Positions 30,967 through 40,382 of a stretch of DNA of 43,355 bases are shown here, piece by piece. Position numbers and translations under genes: made by a program. Below the pieces are notes generated by a model that was given only the letters and a program-made list of their open reading frames with translations, was not told where the DNA came from and ran no database searches. The stretch covers positions 1-43,355 of the forward strand of contig CAMOXI010000009.1 in assembly GCA_946628965.1 (NCBI GenBank). Direction: 5' to 3'. The DNA comes from an uncultured Clostridia bacterium (GTDB taxonomy: Bacteria > Bacillota > Clostridia > Oscillospirales > Oscillospiraceae). How positions within the stretch are numbered: the stretch's first letter is position 1; each line of letters begins with the position of its first letter.

Positions 30967-31710
30967 ATGCCGAATTACAGACTGACGCTCAGCTATGAAG
31001 GGACGCGCTACCGCGGCTGGCAGAAGCAGGGAAACACCGGCAATACCCTGCAGGAGAAGCTGGAGAACACCCTCAGCCGCCTGCTGGGCGAGATCGTGGA
31101 GATTGCAGGCTGCGGCCGCACCGATGCGGGCGTGCACGCAAGACGTCAGGTCTGTTCCTTCCGGACGAATCAGACCCTGGACTGTACGGAGACGCTGCGC
31201 CGCCTGCGTGACGTGCTGCCGGAGGATATCGGCGCCCTGTCGCTGGAGGAGGCCGCTCCCCGCTTTCACGCGAGGCTCAGCTGCACGGGCAAGACCTACT
31301 GTTACCGCATCCGCACGGTGGAGACGCCGGACGTGTTCTCCCGCCGCTTCGTGCTCCCCTGCCCCGGCAAGCTGGACACCGCTGCCATGCGGCAGGCGGC
31401 GGAGGCCCTCTGCGGAAAGCGTGATTTTTCCGCCTTCTGCTCGCTTAAGAACAGGAAAAAGTCCGCGGTCCGGGAGCTGCGCGAGATCCGTTTTGAGGAG
31501 ACGCCGGAGGAGCTGCGCCTGTATTTCACGGGGGACGGCTTTCTCTACAACATGGTGCGCATCCTCACGGGCACGCTGCTCGAAGTCGGCCTCGGACAGC
31601 GCGCGCCGGAGAGCATGGAAGCGATCCTCGCCTCCCTGGATCGCGCCAAGGCGGGCCCCACCGCCCCGGCTCTGGGGCTGACGCTGTGGGAGGTATACTA
31701 CGACGGATGA
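30967..31710 (+). CDS. truA: tRNA pseudouridine(38-40) synthase TruA
   Basis: 247 residues from ATG 30967. MPNYRLTLSYEGTRYRGWQ, the catalytic CGRTDAGVHA (Asp near residue 53), FHARLSCTGKTYCYRI and FLYNMVRILTG are standard TruA motifs. It converts uridines 38-40 of the anticodon arm to pseudouridine. It is followed by a structured non-coding region, not by another gene, so it is probably a single-gene unit. Confidence 0.96.
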   Translation: MPNYRLTLSYEGTRYRGWQKQGNTGNTLQEKLENTLSRLLGEIVEIAGCGRTDAGVHARRQVCSFRTNQTLDCTETLRRLRDVLPEDIGALSLEEAAPRFHARLSCTGKTYCYRIRTVETPDVFSRRFVLPCPGKLDTAAMRQAAEALCGKRDFSAFCSLKNRKKSAVRELREIRFEETPEELRLYFTGDGFLYNMVRILTGTLLEVGLGQRAPESMEAILASLDRAKAGPTAPALGLTLWEVYYDG

Positions 31711-31734
31711 GCGCCGCTGCGCCCCTCTTTGTCT

Positions 31735-31970
31735 AATAAGGCAAAAGCATGGTACTTTTCGGGTGGTAATTCATGGAATTCCCGCTGTTTTGCCTTATTG
31801 ACAGGCATGGGGAATCCTGATAAAATAAGTCATCTCAATCGGATAGGGTCTATTCGAAGCAAGATGTCGACCGCAAAGGGCGCAGCCGCGCCCGGAGCCA
31901 AGGCCATACGGACAGCCGGGTCGAATGCCGAATCCCCGCGGAATGCGGCGGCAACTTCTGTTGCCTTATT
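31735..31970 (+). ncRNA. Candidate structured RNA between truA and potA, family not identified
   Basis: AATAAGGCAA (31735-31744) can pair with TTGCCTTATT at 31961-31970, closing a 236-nt structure, or with a second copy at 31790-31799 (12 bp as AATAAGGCAAAA/TTTTGCCTTATT). Internal helices: CGGG-AATTC/GAATT-CCCG, TCGACC/GGTCGA (31867-31872 with 31919-31924) enclosing GGGCGC-AGCC-GCGCCC, TGCCG/CGGCA with CCGC/GCGG inside, and GGCAAC-TTCT-GTTGCC. No protein-like frame fits. A cis leader for the pot operon or a separate small RNA are both possible. Confidence 0.55.
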
Positions 31971-32012
31971 GATTGCGTTAAGAGCGCAGTTTTATAAGTT
32001 GGTTACTATAAA

Positions 32013-32167
32013 CCGGTATACAAACTTGTGAAATGGTCAATAAGAGTAGTAAAAGTAATCTTTGCTATATAGACTCTCATACCAAACGAGACGCCGCGGC
32101 CCGCCGCGGGTCATATCGTCTATTCCAAGGTGATGTATACCCGGTGTATATGTCACCTTTTCTTTTT
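32013..32167 (+). promoter_or_regulatory. potA leader with terminator and possible antiterminator (attenuator)
   Basis: AAGGTGATGTATAC-CCGGT-GTATATGTCACCTT (32127-32159) is a 14-bp stem with two G-U pairs followed by TTCTTTTT, a strong terminator ending 13 nt before the potA start, beside its ribosome binding site. Upstream, CCGGTATACA (32013-32022) can pair with TGTATAcCCGG (32134-32144) with one bulge and so disrupt it. AGAGT/ACTCT and AGACG/CGTCT hairpins lie between. This suggests ligand- or protein-controlled transcription of potABCD. An alternative is that the terminator only ends the upstream RNA. Confidence 0.7.
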
Positions 32168-32180
32168 GGGGAGAGAGAGA

Positions 32181-33337
<1,157 letters not shown>

Positions 33338-33341
<4 letters not shown>

Positions 33342-34222
33342 GGAATCAGAACACGGTCTCCCGCCGGCAGCGGGTGATCCAGCGCATGTGCCTCGCGCCG
33401 TACTCGGTGTGGGCCGCGCTCTTCATCGTGGTGCCGCTGCTGTTCGTGGCCTACTACGCCTTTACCGACAACAACTTCAACTTTACCTTCAATAACATCA
33501 CCCGCTTTTTCACCGCCACCTCCTCCGTCGCGGACGAGGCGGGCGTCACGCGAGAAGTGCGCACTTATCTGCTGATCTTCATGCGCTCTTTAAAGCTTGC
33601 GGTGATCTCCACCTTCATCTGCCTGCTGATGGGCTATCCCGCGGCCTACATCATTTCCAAGGCCTCTGCCCGGGTACAGAGCATCCTCATCACGCTCATC
33701 ATGATTCCCATGTGGATGAACTTCCTGATCCGCACCTACGCCTGGATGACCATCCTGCAGGACACCGGCATCTTCAACAGCATGATCGGCCTGATCGGCT
33801 TAAAGCCCATCCACATCATCGGCACCGAATCCGCCGTCGTAATCGGCATGGTCTACGACTACTTCCCCTACATGATCCTGCCCATCTACTCCGTGATGGC
33901 CAAGATGGATGAAAAGCTCATCGAGGCCGCCCGCGACCTGGGCTGCGACGGCTTCGGCGTGCTGCGGCGCGTGATCTGGCCGCTAAGCCTGCCCGGCGTC
34001 TTCTCCGGCATCACGATGGTGCTGGTCCCCTCCATCTCCACCTTCTACATCTCCCAGAAGCTGGGCAACGGCAAGTTCTACCTGATCGGCGACGCGATCG
34101 AGGGCCAGTATGTGGCCAACAACCTGCACTTCGCCGCCGCCATCGCCTTTATCCTGATGGTCATTCTCCTGGCCTGCATGGCCATCTTCCAGCGCGCCGC
34201 CAACAAGCGCGCCGCGGTTTGA
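33338..34222 (+). CDS. potB: Spermidine/putrescine ABC transporter permease
   Basis: 294 residues, start overlapping potA (ATGA). Six membrane helices; the permease EAA loop is [20 protein letters not shown] (about residues 198-217), where PotA docks. Closest to PotB by order and sequence: [21 protein letters not shown] is typical. Small gap to potC. Confidence 0.93.
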
Positions 34223-34236
34223 GAGGAGGGTGCACG

Positions 34237-35100
34237 ATGAAAATGAAACCCATCGCCAAGTTCTACACCGCGCTCGTGATGATCTTCCTCTTCGCCCCCA
34301 TCGCGATCCTGCTGGTCTTCTCCTTCAATGAGGCCAAGAGCCTGTCGGTCTTCTCTGGCTTCTCCCTCTATTGGTACCGGGAGCTCTTCCGCGATTCCGA
34401 CACGCTGGGCGCCGTGCGCAATACGCTGGTGCTCGCTGTGAGCGCCTCGCTCATCTCCACCGTCATGGGCACCGCCGCCGCGGTCGGCATCTTCAAGCTG
34501 CGCAGCAAGTACCTGCGCACCCTGATGGACACCGTCACGAACATCCCCATGATCAACCCCGACATCATCACCGGCATCTCCCTGATGCTCATGTTCGTCT
34601 TTGTCGGCCGCCTCTTCGGCGCCGCCACCAGTCTGAGCTTCTGGACCATGCTGATCGCCCACATCACCTTCTGTCTGCCCTATGTGATCCTGCAGGTGCT
34701 GCCGAAGCTGCAGCAGATGGACAAGTCCCTGCCCGAGGCGGCAATGGATCTGGGCTGCACCCCGCTGCGGGCCTTCTTCAAGGTGGAGATCCCCGAGATC
34801 CTGCCCGGCATCATCACGGGCCTGATCATGGCCTTCACCCTGTCGCTGGACGATTTCGTGATCTCCTACTTCACCGCGGGCAACGGCTTTCAGACCCTGC
34901 CGATCCGCATTTACAACATGACCAAGAAAACGGTCACCCCCAAGATGTACGCCCTGGCAACCATCATCTTCTTTGTGATCCTGGCCCTGCTGCTGATCTC
35001 CAATCTCTTCGACTCAGAAACCAGCGAGTCCGTCAGGAAAGCGAAAGAGAGAAAAGAAAGTCACAGAAGAAAACAAAAACTGAAGGAGAAAACAAAATGA
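34237..35100 (+). CDS. potC: Spermidine/putrescine ABC transporter permease
   Basis: 287 residues from ATG 34237, with GAGGAGGG seven bases upstream; the TTG at 34219 is not needed. Six membrane helices with EAA loop EAAMDLGCTPLRAFFKVEIP. SFNEAKSLSVFSGFSLYWY near the N-terminus and LSLDDFVISYFTAGNGFQTL are PotC hallmarks. The C-terminus is strongly basic (KAKERKESHRRKQKLKEKTK). Overlaps potD by 4 bp. Confidence 0.93.
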   Translation: MKMKPIAKFYTALVMIFLFAPIAILLVFSFNEAKSLSVFSGFSLYWYRELFRDSDTLGAVRNTLVLAVSASLISTVMGTAAAVGIFKLRSKYLRTLMDTVTNIPMINPDIITGISLMLMFVFVGRLFGAATSLSFWTMLIAHITFCLPYVILQVLPKLQQMDKSLPEAAMDLGCTPLRAFFKVEIPEILPGIITGLIMAFTLSLDDFVISYFTAGNGFQTLPIRIYNMTKKTVTPKMYALATIIFFVILALLLISNLFDSETSESVRKAKERKESHRRKQKLKEKTK

Positions 35101-36206
35101 AAAAGCTGGTATCCCTCCTGGTGCTCACCGCCGTTCTCTGCGCGATCCTGCTCTCCGGCTGCGGCGGCAAGGACACGCTCACCCTGAACGTCTACAACTG
35201 GGGCGAGTATATTTCCGACGGCTCCGAGGATTCTTTCGACACCGTCCGCGAGTTTGAAAAGTGGTATGAGGCCGAGTACGGCCAGAAGCTGAAGGTCAAT
35301 TACGACACCTTCGCCAGCAACGAGGACATGTACAACAAGCTCTCCACCGGCGCTGTGAGCTATGACATTGTCATCCCCTCCGACTACATGATCGCCCGCA
35401 TGGCCGACGAAGGCATGCTCCTGCCCCTGAACTTCGACAACATCCCCAACTACCAGTACATCGACAAGAGCTTCCGCGGTCTGTACTACGATCCTGACGA
35501 CACCTACTCCGTCCCCTACACCTACGGCGTGGTGGGCATCATCTATAACGCCAATGTGGTCGATGAGGCCGACGCCGTGGAATGGGATCTGATGTGGAAT
35601 CCCAAGTACGCCGGCAACATCGTCCAGTTCAACAATCCCCGTGACGCTTTCGGCACCGCCCAGTACAAGCTGGGTCTGGACGTGAACGCCACCGACCACG
35701 CCAACTGGGACGCCGCCCTGGCCGAACTGAAGACCCAGGCCCCCCTGGTCAAGAGCTACGTCATGGACGAGATCTACAACATGATGGAATCCGGTGAGGC
35801 CGCCATCGGCACCTACTACGCCGGCGACTACTTCACCATGCTCGACGCCGCCAGCGACAACGTGGATCTGCGCTTCTACTACCCCAGCGAGACCAACTAT
35901 TTCGTGGATGCCATGTGCATCCCCAAGTCCTGCCAGCACAAGGAGCTGGCCGAGATCTTCATCAACTACATGCTCTCCGAGGAACCGGCCATCGCCAACG
36001 CCGAATACATCTACTACGCCTCCCCCAACTCTCTGGTCTATGAGAGCGAGGACTACGCCGAGGAGCTGGGTGAAGAGGCCATGGAGATCCTCTACCCGGG
36101 CATTGAGAACTTCAGCGAGCTGTACAACAAGTTTGCCTACCGCAATCTGGACACCGATACGCTCGACTACATCAACACCCTCTGGGAAGAGCTGAAAATC
36201 AGCTAA
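35097..36206 (+). CDS. potD: Spermidine/putrescine-binding lipoprotein
   Basis: 369 residues from ATG 35097, overlapping the potC stop. Signal peptide and lipobox LLSGC (Cys at about residue 22). NVYNWGEYISD opens the mature domain as in PotD/PotF; ISTGAVSYDIVIPSDYMI-like segments and YYAGDYFTMLDAAS form the binding cleft. It captures polyamines outside the membrane for PotABC. It ends the operon before a strong terminator at 36223. Confidence 0.95.
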   Translation: MKKLVSLLVLTAVLCAILLSGCGGKDTLTLNVYNWGEYISDGSEDSFDTVREFEKWYEAEYGQKLKVNYDTFASNEDMYNKLSTGAVSYDIVIPSDYMIARMADEGMLLPLNFDNIPNYQYIDKSFRGLYYDPDDTYSVPYTYGVVGIIYNANVVDEADAVEWDLMWNPKYAGNIVQFNNPRDAFGTAQYKLGLDVNATDHANWDAALAELKTQAPLVKSYVMDEIYNMMESGEAAIGTYYAGDYFTMLDAASDNVDLRFYYPSETNYFVDAMCIPKSCQHKELAEIFINYMLSEEPAIANAEYIYYASPNSLVYESEDYAEELGEEAMEILYPGIENFSELYNKFAYRNLDTDTLDYINTLWEELKIS

Positions 36207-36222
36207 GGTGCAATAAAATGCA

Positions 36223-36257
36223 AATAGCCGCTGCAGAAAAGCAGCGGTTATTTTTTT
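36223..36257 (+). terminator. Terminator of potABCD
   Basis: AATAGCCGCTGC-AGAAAA-GCAGCGGTTATT followed by a run of seven T. It separates potD from spoVAD; only about 40 bp remain for a spoVAD promoter. Confidence 0.95.
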
Positions 36258-36298
36258 CGCTTCTGCGCAGACTAACAAAAAACGAAGGAGCGATGGCT

Positions 36299-37312
36299 AT
36301 GAGTAAACGGATCGGCAGGCAGACCCTGGCGCTGCCCTCGGCCCCGGGCATCCGGAGCGCAGCCTCGGTGGTTGGAAAGAAAGAGGGCGAGGGGCCGCTG
36401 AAAGACGGTTTTGACCGGATCTCGGAGGACTCCTATTTTGGTGAGGAGAGCTGGGAGAAGGCGGAGAGCAGCATGCTGCGCCAGGCCTTCACCCTCGCCT
36501 GTGGCAAGGCGAAGCTCGCGCCCTCTTCTCTTGACTATGTGCTGGCCGGGGATCTGCTGAACCAGTGCGTCTCCTCCAGCTTCGCGCTGCGGGACAGCGG
36601 TGTGCCCCACCTGGGGCTCTACGGCGCCTGCTCCACCATGGCGGAGGGACTCGTGCTGGGCGCCCTGCTGCTGGACGGCGGCTTTGCCGCTTCTGTCTGC
36701 GCCATCACGGGCTCCCACTTCTGCGCCGCCGAGCGGCAGTACCGCTTCCCGCTGGAATACGGCGGGCAGCGCACGCCCTCCTCCCAGTGGACCGTGACCG
36801 GAGCGGGCGCCGTGATCCTGGGCCGACACGGCGGCAGGCTGCGCATCCCGTTGGTGACGCCCGGGCGGATCGTGGACGCCGGGATCACCGACCCTTCCAA
36901 TATGGGCGCCGCCATGGCCCCCGCCGCCTATGACACGCTCTCCGCCCATTTTGCAGACACGGGCCGGACAGCAAAGGACTACGACGCCATCTTCACCGGT
37001 GACCTGGGCGCGCTGGGGCACGATCTGCTGGAGACGCTGTTTCGGGACGCGGGGCAGGAACTCGGCCCGGGGTATCAGGACTGCGGCGTGCTGATCTACG
37101 ATCCTGCAACCCAGAATGTGAACGCGGGCGGCTCCGGCTGCGGCTGCAGCGCCTCCGTCCTCTGCGGGCACATCCTGCCCGGCATGGGGCGCGGCCTGTG
37201 GAAGCGGGTGCTCTTTGCGGCCACCGGCGCCCTCATGTCCCCCACCAGCGCCATGCAGGGCGAGAGCATCCCCGGCATCTGCCACGCCGTCGTGATCGAA
37301 CGGGAGGACTGA
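36299..37312 (+). CDS. spoVAD: Stage V sporulation protein AD
   Basis: 337 residues from ATG 36299, eight bases after AAGGAG; B. subtilis SpoVAD has 338. RIGRQTLALPSAPGIRSAAS at the start, VLAGDLLNQCVSSSFALRD, GLYGACSTMAEGL (thiolase-like fold with Cys) and CGHILPGMGRGLWKRVLFAA are typical. SpoVAD is a spore membrane protein that binds dipicolinic acid and helps move Ca-DPA into the forespore. Followed by spoVAE; spoVAC is not upstream, which is occupied by potABCD. Confidence 0.95.
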   Translation: MSKRIGRQTLALPSAPGIRSAASVVGKKEGEGPLKDGFDRISEDSYFGEESWEKAESSMLRQAFTLACGKAKLAPSSLDYVLAGDLLNQCVSSSFALRDSGVPHLGLYGACSTMAEGLVLGALLLDGGFAASVCAITGSHFCAAERQYRFPLEYGGQRTPSSQWTVTGAGAVILGRHGGRLRIPLVTPGRIVDAGITDPSNMGAAMAPAAYDTLSAHFADTGRTAKDYDAIFTGDLGALGHDLLETLFRDAGQELGPGYQDCGVLIYDPATQNVNAGGSGCGCSASVLCGHILPGMGRGLWKRVLFAATGALMSPTSAMQGESIPGICHAVVIERED

Positions 37313-37313
37313 A

Positions 37314-37682
37314 ATGGAGATCTTCTGGATCTATCTGAAATGCTTCGCCGCGGGAGGGCTGCTCTGCGTTCTGGGCCAGCTGCTCATCGACTACACGAAA
37401 CTGACCCCCGCGCGCATTTTAACGCTCTACGTTGTGCTGGGCGTGGTGCTGGGCGCGCTGGGCCTTTATCAGCCGCTGGCCGACTGGGCCGGAGCCGGGG
37501 CCACCGTTCCGCTGACCGGCTTCGGGAACACGCTGGCCAAGGGCGTCAGAAAGGCGGTGAGCGAGCAGGGGCTGCTGGGCGTCTTCACCGGGGGACTCAC
37601 GGCCTCCGCGGGCGGCATCTGCGCCGCCGTGCTCTTTGGCCTGCTGGCCGCGCTGCTGTCGAAGCCCAGGGAGAAGAAATAG
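37314..37682 (+). CDS. spoVAE: Stage V sporulation protein AE
   Basis: 122 residues from ATG 37314, one base after the spoVAD stop, with GGGAGG inside the spoVAD end. Membrane protein with about four helices: IYLKCFAAGGLLCVLGQLLI, ILTLYVVLGVVLGALGLYQ and a C-terminal GICAAVLFGLLAALL. VPLTGFGNTLAKGV is the family signature (SpoVAEB type). Works with SpoVAD and SpoVAC in DPA uptake during sporulation. Its stop lies next to the 82-bp tandem array. Confidence 0.93.
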   Translation: MEIFWIYLKCFAAGGLLCVLGQLLIDYTKLTPARILTLYVVLGVVLGALGLYQPLADWAGAGATVPLTGFGNTLAKGVRKAVSEQGLLGVFTGGLTASAGGICAAVLFGLLAALLSKPREKK

Positions 37683-38090
37683 TTTTGAGCTTTAAGGCGT
37701 GAGTTTTGAGGAGTGTACGAAAAAGGCGACCCTTTCGGATCGCCTTTCTCAAAACTCATAATAGTTTTGAGGTTTGAGGCGCGAGTTTTGAGGAATGTAC
37801 GAAAAAGGCGACCCTTTCGGATCGCCTTTCTCAAAACTCATAATAGTTTTGAGGTTTGAGGCGCGAGTTTTGAGAAGTGTACGAAAAAGGCGACCCTTTC
37901 GGATCGCCTTTCTCAAAACTCATAATAGTTTTGAGGTTTGAGGCGCGAGTTTTGAGGAGTGTACGAAAAAGGCGGCCCTTTCGGATCGCCTTTCTCAAAA
38001 CTCATAATAGTTTTGAGGTTTGAGGCGTGAGTTTTGAGGAGTGTACGAAAAAGGCGACCCTTTCGGATCGCCTTTCTCAAAACTCAAACC
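37681..38090. repeat. Five tandem 82-bp units, each with a terminator-like hairpin
   Basis: Units begin at 37681, 37763, 37845, 37927 and 38009, exactly 82 bp apart (410 bp). Each reads AGTTTTGAGGTTTGAGGCGC, then GAGTTTTGAG, a spacer GAGTGTACGAA, AAAGGCGA-CCCTTTCGGA-TCGCCTTT, and CTCAAAACTC. Thus an outer 10-bp inverted repeat GAGTTTTGAG/CTCAAAACTC encloses an inner 8-bp stem. Units differ at only a few bases; the last lacks the ATAAT spacer. 82 is not a multiple of three and no start fits, so it is non-coding. It separates the convergent spoVAE and hexokinase genes. Confidence 0.95.
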
Positions 38091-38104
38091 TGAAAACTCA
38101 AAAC

Positions 38105-39376
38105 TCAATTCAGCAGGGCTGCTGCGGCGGAGCCGGGCAGCGTGGTCTCGTTGCCGATGCGGTATTCCGCAAAGAGGCCCAGCTTTTCGCCGACTTCTTC
38201 CTTCAGGAGCTTCTCCAGCGCCGGGCGGTAGGAGCGGCCCTTCTGCACCAGAGAACCCTCGGCGCAGATGCAGGCGGGCTTGTCGGCCGTGGTGCCGGCG
38301 CCGGTCAGCAGCAGGATGGCGGCGAGGTTCGTGCACATGCAGCGGGCGGAGCGCTCGAACATGGCGCGGCAGATCTCCTCCACAAAGGCCTCGTCCTCCT
38401 CGGTCTCGCAGATCTGCTCCAGACGTTCGCCGCTGGCCCAGGCGTCGATGACGGCGGAGTCGATCCAGCCCAGCGCGCGCACGCGTTCGGAGGCCTCGGG
38501 GCTCAGCAGCCCCTCGTCGGCAGCCGCCTTCAGCATCAGGTGGCACAGCTCGCCCAGATACACGCCGGCGGTCAGCTTCTCGAAGTGCTTCTCGCCGGGG
38601 TTGTGGCTGTTCTCGTCCAGAATGCGGTCGAAGTCGCCGCCCTTGATTCCGTCGTACATACCGGACTCCAGGTTCACGATCATGCTGCGGTCGGAGTCCA
38701 TGCCGATCTTGCCGATGCGGCGGGCGGGAAGCGAGCAGCAGGTGTTGGTGCCCGTGCCGCTGACCTGACCCACAAAGCCGCTGTAATCGCTGCGCCGCAC
38801 GGCGGCCAGACCGCCCAGCAGCACGGCGACCGTGTCATTGAGGATCACGATCCGCTTGCCGAAGACGCCGCGGCGCTCCAGCTCCGCGTTCAGAGAGGCG
38901 GCGACCAGCTGCCCCTCGCAGCCGGTGATGACCACTTCCTTGTCGATGCGCTGAACGCGGCCGTCGATCTCGGGCGTCACGTCGGCGGAGAAGGAGAAGC
39001 AGAAACCCACCTTGTCGGTCTTGTCCATTAGAGAGATGATGCTGTTGGCCGTGAAGGAGATAAACTCCTCCCAGGTGGCGGGGCGGTCGATGCCGGGCAT
39101 CTTCCACTTGCTCAGGCCGTCCACCTTATAGCCTGAATCGTCAAAAGTGATGAGCGCCTTACGGAAATTGGTGCCGCCGGCGTCGATCACGACCACGGGC
39201 GCGGCCTTGGGGATCGCGCCGTCGTCGCTCAGATAGGTGGGGATCATGGGGAGAGAGCTCTTCTCCCCCGCAAGCCCGCGCTCCATCTCTTCCTTCATCT
39301 TCCAGGCCTCACGGGCGGGCTCAACCAGTTCGGGGGACATGCCGTGCCGTTTCAGAAACGCTGCTGCCGTACTCAT
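38105..39376 (-). CDS. Hexokinase-family protein
   Basis: 423 residues from ATG 39376 (no strong ribosome binding site; the next in-frame ATG is at about codon 13). Actin-fold kinase: VVVIDAGGTNFRKALITF (phosphate 1, about residues 61-78), FSFSADVTPEIDG, ILNDTVAVLLGGL with the catalytic Asp, and VGQVSGTGTNTCC (phosphate 2). It matches the COG5026 hexokinases, which phosphorylate glucose or a related hexose with ATP. A single gene with a GC-rich hairpin 13 bp before its start. Confidence 0.9.
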   Translation of the reverse strand: MSTAAAFLKRHGMSPELVEPAREAWKMKEEMERGLAGEKSSLPMIPTYLSDDGAIPKAAPVVVIDAGGTNFRKALITFDDSGYKVDGLSKWKMPGIDRPATWEEFISFTANSIISLMDKTDKVGFCFSFSADVTPEIDGRVQRIDKEVVITGCEGQLVAASLNAELERRGVFGKRIVILNDTVAVLLGGLAAVRRSDYSGFVGQVSGTGTNTCCSLPARRIGKIGMDSDRSMIVNLESGMYDGIKGGDFDRILDENSHNPGEKHFEKLTAGVYLGELCHLMLKAAADEGLLSPEASERVRALGWIDSAVIDAWASGERLEQICETEEDEAFVEEICRAMFERSARCMCTNLAAILLLTGAGTTADKPACICAEGSLVQKGRSYRPALEKLLKEEVGEKLGLFAEYRIGNETTLPGSAAAALLN

Positions 39377-39389
39377 AACACTTTCAATG

Positions 39390-39413
39390 GGCAGGCGGGA
39401 TGAACCGCCTGCC
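39390..39413. terminator. GC-rich hairpin between SPFH and hexokinase genes
   Basis: GGCAGGCGG-GATGAA-CCGCCTGCC, perfect 9-bp stem. On the minus strand no T-run follows, so it may be a weak terminator of the SPFH gene or a 5' structure in the hexokinase message; on the plus strand TTCCTTTCT follows. Confidence 0.55.
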
Positions 39414-39452
39414 TTCCTTTCTATATTCTTTTTGTGTCGTTCCCTGCTTAAA

Positions 39453-40340
39453 TTACTTTTCTTTGCTGGCCTCGATCACGCCGCTGGCAAGACCGGCAAG
39501 GCCCTGGATCTCGCTGGGGATGATGATCTTCGTGGCCTGGCCGTTGGCGGCGGCGGCAAAGGACTCCAGCGCCTTGATGCGGATCACGGCGTCGGTGGGG
39601 GCGGCCTCGTTGATGAGGCGGATACCTTCGGCGGTGGCAGTCTGGACCTTCAGGATGGCCTCGGCCTGGCCTTCGGCCTCCAGGATCTGCTGCTGCTTCT
39701 TGGCGTCGGCGCGCAGGATCGCGGATTCCTTCTCGCCTTCGGCCTCCAGAATGGCGGCGCGCTTTTCGCCCTCGGCGCGGAGGATGGCCTCACGGCGTTC
39801 ACGCTCGGCCTTCATCTGCTTCTCCATCGCGTTCTGGATCTCCTTGGGAGGCAGGATGTTCTTCAGCTCCACGCGGTTGACCTTGATGCCCCAGGGGTCG
39901 GTGGCCTCGTCCAGGATGGAGCGCATCTTGGTGTTGATGATGTCGCGGCTGGTCAGGCACTGGTCCAGCTCCAGGTCGCCGATGATGTTACGCAGCGTGG
40001 TGGCGGCCAGGTTCTCGATGGCGACCATGGGCTGCTCGATGCCATAAGTGTAGAGCTTGGGGTCGGTGATCTGGAAGTAGACGACGGTGTCGATCTGCAT
40101 GGTGACGTTGTCCTTGGTGATCACGGGCTGGGGCGGAAAGTCCGCCACCTGCTCCTTGAGCGTGACGACCTTGGCCACTCTCTCGATGAAGGGGATCTTC
40201 AGGTGCATGCCCACGTTCCAGGTCTCTTTATAGGCGCCCAGGCGCTCGATCACGTAGGCCTTTGCCTGCTGCACGATGCGGATGTTGCGGATCAGGATCA
40301 CGATGACCAGCAGGATCAATGCGATGATAACATACGGCAT
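39453..40340 (-). CDS. SPFH/stomatin-like membrane protein (QmcA type)
   Basis: 295 residues from ATG 40340, eight bases after AAGGAG. One N-terminal membrane helix (YVIIALILLVIVILI), the band-7 domain with VQQAKAYVIERLGAYKETWN and NRVELKNILPPKEIQNAMEK, then a long charged coiled coil rich in AEGEK repeats (about 185-250). SPFH proteins form oligomeric rings in membrane microdomains. Its NfeD partner gene is directly upstream, the usual pair. Confidence 0.92.
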   Translation of the reverse strand: MPYVIIALILLVIVILIRNIRIVQQAKAYVIERLGAYKETWNVGMHLKIPFIERVAKVVTLKEQVADFPPQPVITKDNVTMQIDTVVYFQITDPKLYTYGIEQPMVAIENLAATTLRNIIGDLELDQCLTSRDIINTKMRSILDEATDPWGIKVNRVELKNILPPKEIQNAMEKQMKAERERREAILRAEGEKRAAILEAEGEKESAILRADAKKQQQILEAEGQAEAILKVQTATAEGIRLINEAAPTDAVIRIKALESFAAAANGQATKIIIPSEIQGLAGLASGVIEASKEK

Positions 40341-40382
40341 AATCAATTCTCCTTTACAATATTACATAGTTGATTGCTCTTC

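Noticed and set aside
31755-31785. T-box-like segment GGGTGGTA
   Set aside because: Lacks the stem I specifier domain and a following terminator, and is not upstream of an aminoacylation or amino-acid gene.
31729-32031. 100-residue frame between truA and potA
   Set aside because: No ribosome binding site, odd composition, and the DNA folds into several helices; a structured RNA fits better.
34371-35096. Long frame upstream and in frame with potD
   Set aside because: It overlaps potC in another frame and has no ribosome site; the lipoprotein signal and the potC overlap place the potD start at 35097.
35061-36278. Long minus-strand frame opposite potD
   Set aside because: Mirror of the codon pattern of potD, with no family resemblance or start site.
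37681-38090. The tandem array as a CRISPR
   Set aside because: Units are contiguous and identical, with no variable spacers and no cas genes nearby.
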